A DNA stretch of 16,642 bases. Source: CAYGDT01 sp964348745 (GTDB lineage: Bacteria > Patescibacteriota > Gracilibacteria > Peribacterales > Peribacteraceae). The position numbers and the translations under genes are program-made. Under the pieces are notes generated by a model that saw nothing but the letters and a program-made list of their open reading frames with translations, was not told the DNA's origin and did not search any database. Below are positions 5,646 through 14,309 of the stretch, in pieces (position 1 is the stretch's first letter; each line of letters starts with the position of its first letter). Location: contig CAYGDT010000026.1 of assembly GCA_964348745.1 (NCBI GenBank), forward strand, positions 1 to 16,642. The letters are read 5' to 3'.

Positions 5646-6920
5646 TTAGGACAACATCTCTCGTAACGCCTTCTCCACCTTCTGCTGCCACTTAAGTTGT
5701 TCATAGGCCTGAGCGCCTTTCTGGTAGGCGGGTTCCACTTCTTTGCGCTGCTCGGGGGTCGCCTGCGCGAGGAACCCTTCGATAACCTGTTCCATTTCTT
5801 CGTCGGTGATATCGATATTCTTCTGTTCTACGAGGGTTTGCATGCCCAGCCGTAGCGTGAGTCGCTTTTCTCCCTGTTCCTTCATTTCCTTCAGTACCTC
5901 TTCGGGCTTCTTGCCGGTGGCCTTAAGCCACTGATCAATCGTCATGCTCTGTCGCTTGAGCTGCTGCTCGAGTTCGAAAAAAAGCTGCTTTGCCTCTTCG
6001 TCGATCAGTTCCTCGGCAAGTTCAACCTGCGTACACTTGCGAATTTCCTCCATCAGCTGCCGCTCGCGGCGCTGGTCTTCCAGACCTTGTTCCTGTTGCA
6101 TCATCGATTCGCGGATCTGCTTGCGAAATTCCTCAGCGGAAGAACTCTGCAGGACGGTCTTGGCAAACTCATCTGTGAGTGTCGGACGACTCACGTCCTC
6201 CACCTTCGTCACCGTAACATGAAACGTGACCTCCTTTCCTTGCAACTGCTCGGCATGGTATTTCTCCGGAAAGGTCAGCGTGAAGGATTTTTGGTCGTTT
6301 CGCTTCGTACCTTTCAGTGCCTCTTCGAAGCCGGGAATGAGTGTTTTTGAGCCGATCTCCACTTGGTGACCCGTCGTGCGAATGCCATCGATCTCCTTGC
6401 CGGCAGTCTCTCCCCAGAAATCCATCGTGATCTGGTCTCCGGACTTCGCTTCACGATCGACCTCTTTTAACGTCTTATGTTTATCGAGTACGTACGTGAT
6501 CATCTCTTCCACATCTTTGTCCTCGACGGACGGCTTCTTCTTTTCGAGCTTGATCTTGTCGATACCCTTGAGTTTCACCTCGGGTTTTTCGATGAAGATG
6601 ATCGTGAGCGTCAGCGGTTCTCGGCTGACGGCTTCGACACGGGGATGCATCACCGGTTTGATATCGTGCTCCTTAATAAGACGCTCAAACGTTGTTGGCA
6701 GGATATTATGAACGGTCTGTTCAAAGAGTTTTTGAGGATCGACTTTCTCCCGAATCATCTGCACGGGCGCCGATCCTTTACGGAAACCTTGGATTTCGAT
6801 CTCCCGCGAGAGTTCATGCAGTGCCTTTTCCTCCGCAGGCGCCGTTTCGGCCTCGGAGAAGGTGACTGTGCACTCGACACGCCCTGCTTTGCCACGTTTA
6901 ATCTTGGGTTCGAAAGACAT
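5646..6920 (-). CDS. tig: Trigger factor
   Basis: Trigger factor is a ribosome-bound chaperone that meets nascent chains at the exit tunnel. The 424-aa product has the ribosome-docking signature GFRKGSAP (45-52), an FKBP-type peptidyl-prolyl isomerase domain (about 158-243, with GDQITMDFWGE, IPGFEEALKG and TFPEKYHAEQLQGKEVTFHVTV), and a long helical C-terminal chaperone domain. The length is close to the family norm of 430-450. The frame is open to 6947, but I start at the ATG at 6920, which gives the typical N-terminus; the nine extra codons show no conservation. No Shine-Dalgarno sequence is present, and heptamer array C lies 17 bp upstream. The stop is 7 bp from the convergent rel stop, with no terminator visible between them. 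Confidence 0.96.
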   Translation of the reverse strand: MSFEPKIKRGKAGRVECTVTFSEAETAPAEEKALHELSREIEIQGFRKGSAPVQMIREKVDPQKLFEQTVHNILPTTFERLIKEHDIKPVMHPRVEAVSREPLTLTIIFIEKPEVKLKGIDKIKLEKKKPSVEDKDVEEMITYVLDKHKTLKEVDREAKSGDQITMDFWGETAGKEIDGIRTTGHQVEIGSKTLIPGFEEALKGTKRNDQKSFTLTFPEKYHAEQLQGKEVTFHVTVTKVEDVSRPTLTDEFAKTVLQSSSAEEFRKQIRESMMQQEQGLEDQRRERQLMEEIRKCTQVELAEELIDEEAKQLFFELEQQLKRQSMTIDQWLKATGKKPEEVLKEMKEQGEKRLTLRLGMQTLVEQKNIDITDEEMEQVIEGFLAQATPEQRKEVEPAYQKGAQAYEQLKWQQKVEKALREMLS

Positions 6921-6937
6921 TGCGTCAGAGCGTATCG

Positions 6938-6965
6938 CAAATACCAAATGGCAAACAGCAAATAC
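6938..6965. repeat. Heptamer tandem array C, upstream of tig
   Basis: Four consecutive 7-bp units begin with CAAA: CAAATAC, CAAATGG, CAAACAG and again CAAATAC. On the tig coding strand they read as NNNTTTG units and lie in the position of a 5' leader. The next heptamer toward tig (6931-6937, CGTATCG) may be a more diverged unit. Confidence 0.75.
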
Positions 6966-7019
6966 CTGTAAAAAAACGGATGATCACTGAGGTAGATGAT
7001 AGTGGGCATCACTTCGGAG

Positions 7020-7037
7020 TTGCTCTTTGCAGAGCAA
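7020..7037. repeat. Inverted repeat between tig and the giant gene
   Basis: TTGCTCT and AGAGCAA form a 7-bp perfect inverted repeat around a 4-nt spacer, in the 161-bp divergent gap. It lies 44 bp before the ATG of the giant gene. It could be an operator or a leader hairpin; no convincing promoter pair could be assigned around it. Confidence 0.5.
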
Positions 7038-7081
7038 TTTCACTTGCTTTTTTCCTCTAGGCTGCTTGAATCGCTTACTAT

Positions 7082-10000
7082 ATGTCTCGCAAAAATCGAG
7101 GACCAAATCTTTGGCAGCATCAGAGTCTAGCTCAGCGACAAACAGAGTTGGATGAGGCATTTCAAAGACTGGCACAAGAGAGGAAAGGGCAGCAGACAGT
7201 AAAAATAACATTTCAAGATGTTGTACGAAGAATTCGGAAACTTTTTCAAGAGTCGGAAATAAAATTACAACCGGACGATTTGGATGTAATAGTGAGAGCT
7301 ATTGCCGATCATAGGAGAGGGAAGACTTGGGAAGTTTTTCAAGGGAAGCCAACAGTCATGCAGATGCTCGTTCACTTGAAATATGCAATTGATCATGTGC
7401 TCAGTGAAGGAGCAGTCGCATTACCGCTGGGATATCAGTTGGACCCTTCGGAGGAGGCTTCGCAGTCACGTGGTCATACGTCGAATCTTCCTTCTGAACC
7501 TTCAATTGCTTCTACCCCGAAGACTCCGCAGCCTGCCGTGGATCCTCCTGCTGAAGCTCCGATAGCTTCTACCCCGAAGGTCACGCAGCCTGCCATAGAT
7601 TCTCAACCTAAAGCTTCAATATTAACTCTTCCCCCGATGGCTGCACAGCCTATTGATGATACTCCTCGAAAAACTGCTCCAGTGATTGTGCAGCCTCCTC
7701 ATGTCGAAAGAACCACTAACGTCGTTGCTACAATAAACGCAGTTCCTGTCGCGAAAACTCAATTTCCTGCTTCCAATTCCGTAGCTGCCCCTCTCACTTC
7801 TCCGAATAGAAATCGTGAACGGAAACATGTACAGAGGCATCAACAACCCGCAGCGGCTGCTGTTTCGAAGCGTGTGCCGAAGACACAGCCCCCTCCTGAG
7901 AATACTGTTTTGAAATTGGGAGACTCCAATGGTCCGCCAAATCCACCGGAGCCCGATGCGGCGCTGCTTGCGAAGGTGCGAGGTCTTCAGGGAGAAGAAG
8001 CGGTGAAAGTGTTATTGAGTAAGGCAAAAGATGTTGATATGAAACTTCTTGGGTTGCGCAGCAGGAAGGGCGAAATTAAATGGCCGGACTTTCCAATCCC
8101 CATGGAAAAGGCGCTTGGGAAACTCTGCGCGGTATGGTCAAGAATTCCTGGTGCATTGCAATATTTTGGCCAAACATATCGATGCAACTGGGAGAATGTC
8201 GCACATTGGTATACTACTATTGGATGGACGGATGATCGACAGCAAAATACAGAGGGGGATCCAAAACTAGCAGCAGTTGCTGCTTCACAGAGTGCGCCTG
8301 AGACACCGATTCCTGAGGACACTGCTCCGAGTTTGACACACTGCGAAGGCCCGCCAAACCCGCCGGAGCCGGATATGGCGTTGCTTGCGCGCGTGAAAAG
8401 TCTGGGTAGAGAGCGCGCGGTGAGTGTGTTATTGGGTGAGGCAACAGATGTGGATATGGCACTTCTTCTTGAACACAGCAAACCAGGCCCAAATAAGTGG
8501 GAGATCTATCCAAACTCAATGGAAATGGCACTTGGTAAGCTCTGTGCGGTGTGGGCTCGTATTCCGGGTGCTTTGAAATTCTTTTGCCGTACGTATCGAT
8601 TCAATTGGGAAAATGTTGGACGTTGGTATGGTACGATCGGATGGACGGCCCCGAGTGGTCCAGAAGAAGGGCAAAAGCCGATAGATTCTCATCTAGACAG
8701 CGTATTGGTAGCAAGCATTTTGCAACGTTTGGATCAGTCCGCTGCTGTAGAACAAGAATTAATGAAACGGCAGATATCAATAGAAGAATTACTACTGCGG
8801 GTGCTAGTAAATTTGCAGGCTCAGCAACGTAGTAGTGCGTCGCAAAAGCAGATCGATAGCGCCCCGGTGTCCGATTTGGTAGAAAGTGTCGGTACAGCAA
8901 ACAATGATGCGGTTACTCACGTGAGTGTTGCTCCAGAGGAACAAATGGGAAAATCGCTGCACGAAAGAGAGCTTAAGCTTCTGGAGGATGCAGCTTCGAC
9001 AGAAGAGGAAGAGGAAACAGTCGCTCACTCTGTTATTGAAGCAGGTGGCGCGGAAGGCACACTTGTTTCTGCTCTGCCTGATTTAGTAGCAGAAACGGAT
9101 CACGTACTGCTCACGCAGGAACTTGCATTGCTGGAGGCAGCGTTTTCTATTCCAGAAAAACTTCCTGGTTATACTCATCGCCCAGAACTTCATCCGGATA
9201 TGGTGCTGATTGGACTGCGGATTCTTCAGATCGTTGAGCTACTTCCCGGTCATTCGATGCGACAATTTTTACTATCGCATGGCTTGTATCCCACTACCAA
9301 AAAGCGATGGATGAATAGATGCAAAATCACGGATTTCTTAAAATCGATCGATGTTTCCCATCTCGTTGCTGGCGTTGCGGAGCTGTATGCAACTGCGGCA
9401 GAAGTGGGAGAGGGAGCAAGCACGCAAGATAATGCTTTAGAAGATGCTGCGACAGACCAGAGCACCAATCTGACTGCTCCAGAACTATCCTTGGATTACA
9501 AAGCACGCCTCTTGGAGGAGCTTTCTTCTCTGGAGGAACGGTTTACAATGCCGAAATTTGTCGGTGTACGCCGTGAACTGAGTATATATATGAAAATGAT
9601 TGGTTTACGGATATTTCAATTGCTTGCATTATTAGGGCTTCCGATGAATGATTTTTTAGATAAACATCATCTGTCTTCGAATACGAAGGCTAATTGGATG
9701 AAAGCATGCAACATCAAAGATTTCTCGCAACCGATTGATATTACCTCTGCGGTCCCTCCAGCAGAACTATCGGATAGTGAAGTGATTCTTTGGAAGGAGG
9801 AGCTTAAGCTTCTGGAGGCTGTGTTTTTTATTCCAGAATATGTACCCGGTCAAAAGCGCAAAGAGCTGAGCGATGCTATGAAGAGGATTGGTTTACGCAT
9901 ATTTCAATTGTATGCATCGCTAGGACTTCAACAATCCAGTTTTGTGGAAAAGTACCATCTTAGCTCTTCTAAGTCTAACTGGATGTGTACGCTGGGGATC

Positions 10001-12094
10001 TTGGATTTCTCAATCCCGATTGATGTTTCCGATCTCGTTCCAGGGGTTGCGAAGCTGTATGCAACTGCGGCAAAAGTGGAAGAGGAAGCAGTCGGGCAAG
10101 ATGTTTCAAAAGTAGATCGGGTCACTCCTCAACTGGACAGAGAAACAGCAAAACCGTCAGAAGTCGCCGATGGCATGATTGATTTTGCTGCAATGCAACG
10201 TGAACTGGATTCGTTGATCGCATTGATAGCACTGATGAAATCTGAAAATTCGGAAACATATCTTCAATCGCCGATTGCTCAGCATGCGATTCTGCGAGGA
10301 GGAGAGTTATGTGCGAAGTTGCCGGGCGGAAGCAAACGGCGTTTTTTATTGCAGTATGGAGTTACGTATGACATTGAAGCGCAACTGCGCATGCAGCTCG
10401 GTCTGGGAAATGAAGAAATATCTATTGATGTAAGCGGTATTCTCGCTTCTGCCGACAAACCAGTCTCCATTTCTGAAACAGCAGCGTCCGGTAAGGAGGA
10501 TACTAGAGAAGAGCAGATCGATGAACTAGAACCAGTCGATCAAGATGTTACAGAAGTAGATACCGTTCTCAGGCAGGAGCTCACTCAATTGGAAGCTGCG
10601 TTTCCTTTTCCTACTTATGTGTCCGGTAAACGACGTACTCCCAGTAAAGATACGATGTTGATTGGCTTACGGATCGCTCAATTATACAAATTAATCAAAG
10701 GATTACACATTGCTGATTTTGTAAATCGACATCATCTTGCTGACAGTTTTCAGAAGAACTGGATGAGGGCATGTGAGATCGAGGATTTTTCGCAACCGAT
10801 TTCTGTAGAGGAGGCATTGCGGAATGTCACAGAGGAGAGGAAAAGGAGTCACAGTGACACTAATGATCCGGCACCATCGAATGAACCATTATCATCACCA
10901 AAGCGAATGGAACATAGAGATTCCAAGCCAACAATACCTCCTCGAATGCATGAGCCATACGTGCCAACAGTTGGTTGGCGTAGTGATAGACTAGAGACCG
11001 GAACATTTAGATTACCAACTGCAATACAATCGGATATGACGGGGAGTGATGAAAGAGTAAAAGCGGCAACCAATATTGCAAGCGTATCTGGTCCTGATGA
11101 AAAACAAGCAAAAGCTTATGAAAAAACCGCCAAAGATGGTTTTGATCGCGAGACACGTTTACGCATTCTCCGCGAAATCCGTGAGTGCGCCGCCACTTTC
11201 ACTTCTACAGATACGAATGACGATAAAGATGCGAAACGCGCGCAGCAGAGAGCCTATCAGGATGCCATTCTTCAGCGCGAGAATATAGATCGTAATCTAT
11301 TGATGAAATGGGTGAACGCATATCCTGCAAGTTTGTACGATGGCAGCGCTCAGGTTTCCGTAGCCCCCGTGTCGTCAGGACAAGTATCTTCTACGAAAGA
11401 GTTACCCGAAGCTCCGACACAGGGGGAACAGTTGTTCGCTACTCTTTGCGCTTTTCTCCTCAGTCCAAAAGCAACTATTATTGATCACAATCAACGCACA
11501 CTCCCTGATCGTCTTAAAGTGGGTTGGGACAAGCAGAAATCATGGAAACAGAATACTTTTCTGTCACAGATGCAGGATTGGAATGCCGTTACGTTTGCGG
11601 AATTTATGGAATTAGACGAAATTAATTTCGCGAGACGTTCCCCAGATCAAAAAGTGCGATGGAATGAACTATATCTTCTTAAAATGGGTCTTGTAGGACT
11701 ACGTATTGTAAGGCACGAAGACGACGCTCATGCTTTTGCATACGCAATGCAACGTTGTTGCTCATGCGTTCAAGCTTATATGCAGCGTGTTGCTGCTCAT
11801 GAGGATGCAGTTTTAGCTCCTGACGTTTCTAGGCAACGTTTTTTCTCCGGTATTGAAGATGCAGATGAAGATGAGGATGAGGATGACGAAGAGACGGGCG
11901 GTTCAGTTTTTGAGAATACCTCTCAACATCTTTTCCCCAGTATTCAAGTTGAAGCGAATCATGACGAAAAAATGAGTGATGCAGCCATTGTGGATGCCCT
12001 ACAACACTGTCGATCAAATGATCCTGCTTTTTTAGAGGACTACATGGTAGCAGCGCAATTGACTCAAAAGTTTTTCGGAGAACTTGGACGCTGA
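7082..12094 (+). CDS. Giant 1670-aa cytoplasmic protein with tandem HTH-like repeats, unknown function
   Basis: I do not recognise this protein. It has no signal peptide or membrane helix, so it should be cytoplasmic. Layout: N-terminal helical domain (about 38-108); Pro/Ala-rich linker (about 120-280) with a duplicated IASTPK segment; two type A repeats (281-383, 420-522; 66 of 103 residues identical); a coiled-coil-like helical stretch (about 535-575); five type B repeats (676-775, 810-892, 904-999, a degenerate 1036-1122, 1163-1249); a charged linker; a helical domain (about 1340-1412); a Trp-rich domain (about 1445-1570); an acidic tract (about 1590-1605); and a helical end. Type B cores read IGLRI-Q-LGL-F--HHLSS---NWM, patterned like XRE/Cro helix-turn-helix folds. 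A DNA-binding or scaffold role is inference. The ATG at 7082 has no Shine-Dalgarno sequence. The gene is AT-richer than its neighbours, and its stop is 3 bp from the secF stop. Confidence 0.8.
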   Translation: MSRKNRGPNLWQHQSLAQRQTELDEAFQRLAQERKGQQTVKITFQDVVRRIRKLFQESEIKLQPDDLDVIVRAIADHRRGKTWEVFQGKPTVMQMLVHLKYAIDHVLSEGAVALPLGYQLDPSEEASQSRGHTSNLPSEPSIASTPKTPQPAVDPPAEAPIASTPKVTQPAIDSQPKASILTLPPMAAQPIDDTPRKTAPVIVQPPHVERTTNVVATINAVPVAKTQFPASNSVAAPLTSPNRNRERKHVQRHQQPAAAAVSKRVPKTQPPPENTVLKLGDSNGPPNPPEPDAALLAKVRGLQGEEAVKVLLSKAKDVDMKLLGLRSRKGEIKWPDFPIPMEKALGKLCAVWSRIPGALQYFGQTYRCNWENVAHWYTTIGWTDDRQQNTEGDPKLAAVAASQSAPETPIPEDTAPSLTHCEGPPNPPEPDMALLARVKSLGRERAVSVLLGEATDVDMALLLEHSKPGPNKWEIYPNSMEMALGKLCAVWARIPGALKFFCRTYRFNWENVGRWYGTIGWTAPSGPEEGQKPIDSHLDSVLVASILQRLDQSAAVEQELMKRQISIEELLLRVLVNLQAQQRSSASQKQIDSAPVSDLVESVGTANNDAVTHVSVAPEEQMGKSLHERELKLLEDAASTEEEEETVAHSVIEAGGAEGTLVSALPDLVAETDHVLLTQELALLEAAFSIPEKLPGYTHRPELHPDMVLIGLRILQIVELLPGHSMRQFLLSHGLYPTTKKRWMNRCKITDFLKSIDVSHLVAGVAELYATAAEVGEGASTQDNALEDAATDQSTNLTAPELSLDYKARLLEELSSLEERFTMPKFVGVRRELSIYMKMIGLRIFQLLALLGLPMNDFLDKHHLSSNTKANWMKACNIKDFSQPIDITSAVPPAELSDSEVILWKEELKLLEAVFFIPEYVPGQKRKELSDAMKRIGLRIFQLYASLGLQQSSFVEKYHLSSSKSNWMCTLGILDFSIPIDVSDLVPGVAKLYATAAKVEEEAVGQDVSKVDRVTPQLDRETAKPSEVADGMIDFAAMQRELDSLIALIALMKSENSETYLQSPIAQHAILRGGELCAKLPGGSKRRFLLQYGVTYDIEAQLRMQLGLGNEEISIDVSGILASADKPVSISETAASGKEDTREEQIDELEPVDQDVTEVDTVLRQELTQLEAAFPFPTYVSGKRRTPSKDTMLIGLRIAQLYKLIKGLHIADFVNRHHLADSFQKNWMRACEIEDFSQPISVEEALRNVTEERKRSHSDTNDPAPSNEPLSSPKRMEHRDSKPTIPPRMHEPYVPTVGWRSDRLETGTFRLPTAIQSDMTGSDERVKAATNIASVSGPDEKQAKAYEKTAKDGFDRETRLRILREIRECAATFTSTDTNDDKDAKRAQQRAYQDAILQRENIDRNLLMKWVNAYPASLYDGSAQVSVAPVSSGQVSSTKELPEAPTQGEQLFATLCAFLLSPKATIIDHNQRTLPDRLKVGWDKQKSWKQNTFLSQMQDWNAVTFAEFMELDEINFARRSPDQKVRWNELYLLKMGLVGLRIVRHEDDAHAFAYAMQRCCSCVQAYMQRVAAHEDAVLAPDVSRQRFFSGIEDADEDEDEDDEETGGSVFENTSQHLFPSIQVEANHDEKMSDAAIVDALQHCRSNDPAFLEDYMVAAQLTQKFFGELGR
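7922..8647 (+). repeat. Type A repeat pair inside the giant gene
   Basis: Two 103-residue units (7922-8230 and 8339-8647) align without gaps at 66 identical positions. Shared blocks are GPPNPPEPD at the start, DVDM, ALGKLCAVW-RIPGAL, NWENV and TIGWT at the end. The N-terminal region of the protein (residues about 67-104, with DLDV, GKTWEVF and MLVHLKYAI) looks like a third, diverged copy without the proline-rich start. Confidence 0.85.
9107..10828 (+). repeat. Type B HTH-like repeat array (five units) inside the giant gene
   Basis: Units at 9107-9406, 9509-9757, 9791-10078, 10187-10447 (degenerate) and 10568-10828 share an EEL--LE--F--P leader helix, a V-G-(K/R)R loop, IGLRI-QL, F--(H/Y)HL, NWM-AC and DFSQPID(V/I). 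The fourth keeps only LPGGSKRRFLLQYGV and SIDVSGI-like pieces. Units 1 and 3 also share a nearly identical VA-LYATAA-V end. Linkers between units are acidic and variable. Confidence 0.8.
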
Positions 12095-12097
12095 AAT

Positions 12098-12991
12098 TTA
12101 CGTCCGCTTCTTCCAATACACCAGCAACGGTGTGGCTAAGAAGATCGATGAATATGTCCCCAGAAAAATGCCGAGGATGAGCGTCAGTACGAACCAGCGA
12201 ATACTCTCAGGACCAAGGAAGTAGAGTGCAAGCAGCATGATAATCGTCGAGAATGATGTGTAGACTGAGCGAGTAATACTTTGGTTTAAGCTGCGATCTG
12301 CCACTGCTGCAAATTCCTCCTTGCGAAGCTGTTCGTTTACATTATCTCGGATACGGTCGAAGACAACAATCGTGTCATTGACAGAGTATCCGAGTATCGT
12401 GAGGAGGGCAGTAATAAATAATGTATCGAATTCGAATGTCGTGAAGCGGCTAATGATCACAAACACACCTGCGGTGATCAGGACATCATGCAGCAGTGTT
12501 CCGACCGCGATGATGCCGAAACGCCACGGAGAGAGCCTCTTCGGTATTTTTCGGAATGCAAATGCGATGTACACAACGATCATGATCGATGCGAGACCCA
12601 GCGCCAAGACGGATTTGCGCTTCAAACTCTCGCCGACCGTCGGCCCGATGGTCGTGTAGTCCAACTCCTTGAACGTACCGATTTCTTTTTTGAGATGCGC
12701 GAGCAACGCTAGATGTTCTTCGTTACTGATGTCGCGAAAGCGCATCAGAACGGTCGAGTCTTTCGTCGTGGCAAGCGCTACATTTCCCAGTGGAGCATCT
12801 TTGGCAAACGATTGCATTGCGGCACTCACGGATTCTTTCGTTGCGTCTTTCGGCAGGGTGATCTCCATGAGCGTGCCTCCGGTGAAATCGATGCTGAGTT
12901 TCGGTCCGGGGACAATCAGCAGCACTGCGCTTATGACCATGAGTGCTAACGATATGATTACGAAGAATTTTGCGGACTTTAGAAGAGACAT
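12098..12991 (-). CDS. secF: Protein translocase subunit SecF
   Basis: SecF works with SecD at the SecYEG channel, using the proton motive force to finish export. The 297-aa product has six membrane helices: one at about 8-27, a periplasmic domain (about 30-125), then five more. Family motifs are present: SIDFTGGT (33-40), TIGPTVGESL (114-123), LHDVLITAG and GYSVNDTIVVFDRIRDN (201-217). The length is normal. It starts at the ATG at 12991 with no Shine-Dalgarno sequence; the bases before it (TCACACCT) are pyrimidine-rich, and heptamer array D lies 10 bp upstream. The gene upstream is not secD but a membrane-anchored protein of unknown function, which is unusual. The stop lies 3 bp from that of the giant gene, with no terminator between. 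Confidence 0.97.
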   Translation of the reverse strand: MSLLKSAKFFVIISLALMVISAVLLIVPGPKLSIDFTGGTLMEITLPKDATKESVSAAMQSFAKDAPLGNVALATTKDSTVLMRFRDISNEEHLALLAHLKKEIGTFKELDYTTIGPTVGESLKRKSVLALGLASIMIVVYIAFAFRKIPKRLSPWRFGIIAVGTLLHDVLITAGVFVIISRFTTFEFDTLFITALLTILGYSVNDTIVVFDRIRDNVNEQLRKEEFAAVADRSLNQSITRSVYTSFSTIIMLLALYFLGPESIRWFVLTLILGIFLGTYSSIFLATPLLVYWKKRT

Positions 12992-13001
12992 AGGTGTGAA
13001 T

Positions 13002-13043
13002 GGATAACGGATAGAGGATAACGGATAGAGGATAACGGATTAA
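13002..13043. repeat. Heptamer tandem array D, upstream of secF
   Basis: Six 7-bp units alternate GGATAAC with GGATAGA, and the last is GGATTAA; equivalently, three 14-bp copies. The array occupies most of the 78-bp gap between the upstream stop and the secF ATG. On the coding strand the units read GTTATCC/TCTATCC. This is the clearest example of the period-7 pattern. Confidence 0.9.
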
Positions 13044-13069
13044 GGTTACTGAGGACTATTATTCGTGTT

Positions 13070-14155
13070 TTACCGCAAGGAATCCAGTACTTCCTGCAAT
13101 TTTCCGCCCTGCGCGCCGATCAACACCGTAGACCGTTCTCCGGAGGTCTGTATGGAAAGCAGTAGCGTACCCGTGCCCCATGTCGGAACGGCAATATGTG
13201 TCTGCAGTAGAGGAAGCGCGACGGAAAGATCGAGTGTCAAGCCTGTGGCGAGAGGATCACTCACTACGGATTTTGGCAGCTGCAGAGGGTGTTGCCCGTT
13301 GAGCGCATCGCGCAGAAGGGGATCGAGCGTTGCCAGCGCGAATCGGTTTCCTTTTACTGCGCTAAACAGTCCCGTGGTTTCTTGCGACCGATGGAGACTA
13401 TGGATCGTCCAGCCGTCTTGCGTACGCACGCTGTCTTCGATCATGGAATCGTCGTAACGAATATCGGTGAAGCTAAAACGTTCATCGAGTGTGCGCTTAG
13501 TGATGCGCGTAGAGGAGAGGGAATCGGCGTAGGACTTAAACAATGCATCCAGTGAGGAGGAAAATTCTCTTGTGTCTCCGATGGTGCCGTGCGCAAGTAA
13601 CCCAAAGGTGCCTCCCGATGCGGTGATCTGCAGACTGCCAGAATGCTTGAGCAGGGGAAGGAGTGTTTGTCGCAGCGTTTGCTCCGGAAACGTGCGCTGA
13701 AAGACGCCCTCTACGATTCCCTCCAGCACCAGTGCGTCATCTTTGGACAGTGCATCAAGCAGAGCGTTCCACAAAGCTTCGGCATTTACGAACACAAGTG
13801 TAAACACCACGTTATCGATATCCGGAACGTTTTGAGGAGCGGCCTGTGCGGTGCGTTTTCCTTCTTTGGAGACGACGGTAACACTGTCATGTGTTTCCTG
13901 CCAAGCAACCACAGAGCTGCGTCCGATCATCGCTGCTCGCAGTATGCGTTCCGGTAAAGTCGCGCCCTCCGGAAGATCCTGTACCTTCACCCATTCCCAA
14001 GGAATACCTGCTTGCAAGCCAAGTGCACGCTCTTGCCTATGGGCGCTGTCGTAGAGCTTAAAGTATCCGCTTACACCGATGAGGCCGGCAAGTAATGCCG
14101 CACTCACGATCATGCTGCTGACGATAAGAATGGAGGTGCGTAGAACGCGCTGCAT
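13070..14155 (-). CDS. Membrane-anchored extracytoplasmic protein, unknown function
   Basis: The 361-aa product has one N-terminal hydrophobic helix (about 7-29) after a short basic start (MQRVLR), then a soluble domain of about 325 residues without cysteines. The likely topology is an anchored domain outside the membrane. It mixes helices with strand-rich stretches (NVVFTLVFVNAEALWNALL, then LQITASGGTFGLLAHG and RFSFTDIRYDD). I do not recognise the family; a distant relation to DUF3352-like periplasmic proteins is possible but unproven. It lies 78 bp upstream of secF on the same strand and probably shares its transcript, so a link to export or cell-envelope maintenance is conceivable. The ATG at 14155 has no clear Shine-Dalgarno sequence. 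Confidence 0.75.
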   Translation of the reverse strand: MQRVLRTSILIVSSMIVSAALLAGLIGVSGYFKLYDSAHRQERALGLQAGIPWEWVKVQDLPEGATLPERILRAAMIGRSSVVAWQETHDSVTVVSKEGKRTAQAAPQNVPDIDNVVFTLVFVNAEALWNALLDALSKDDALVLEGIVEGVFQRTFPEQTLRQTLLPLLKHSGSLQITASGGTFGLLAHGTIGDTREFSSSLDALFKSYADSLSSTRITKRTLDERFSFTDIRYDDSMIEDSVRTQDGWTIHSLHRSQETTGLFSAVKGNRFALATLDPLLRDALNGQHPLQLPKSVVSDPLATGLTLDLSVALPLLQTHIAVPTWGTGTLLLSIQTSGERSTVLIGAQGGKLQEVLDSLR

Positions 14156-14241
14156 ACCGCCATCATAGAGCCAAATGGCAACGGTCTATGAGTAAATTTT
14201 GTATTCATGCAATGTTTCTGCATTCTGTCCATAATTAAAGG

Positions 14242-14270
14242 TTGCACGAAAGACGAAGAAAGTGTACAAT
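14242..14270 (+). promoter_or_regulatory. Strong promoter-like sequence before the structured RNA
   Basis: TTGCAC (14242-14247) and TACAAT (14265-14270) are separated by exactly 17 bp, close to the sigma-70 consensus. Transcription would start near 14277. No protein gene of normal size follows on this strand, which points to an RNA gene. Confidence 0.7.
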
Positions 14271-14309
14271 AATCTGATTTGCTCATTCAAAACAAACACA
14301 AATACACAC

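Noticed and set aside
7082..12094. Giant surface adhesin
   Set aside because: No signal peptide, membrane anchor or cell-wall sorting motif; the repeats are helical and HTH-like, not beta-rich adhesin repeats.
13002..13043. Operator (iteron) for a replication protein or origin
   Set aside because: The period is 7 bp instead of about 20, there is no replication gene nearby, and similar arrays occur at other ordinary gene starts.
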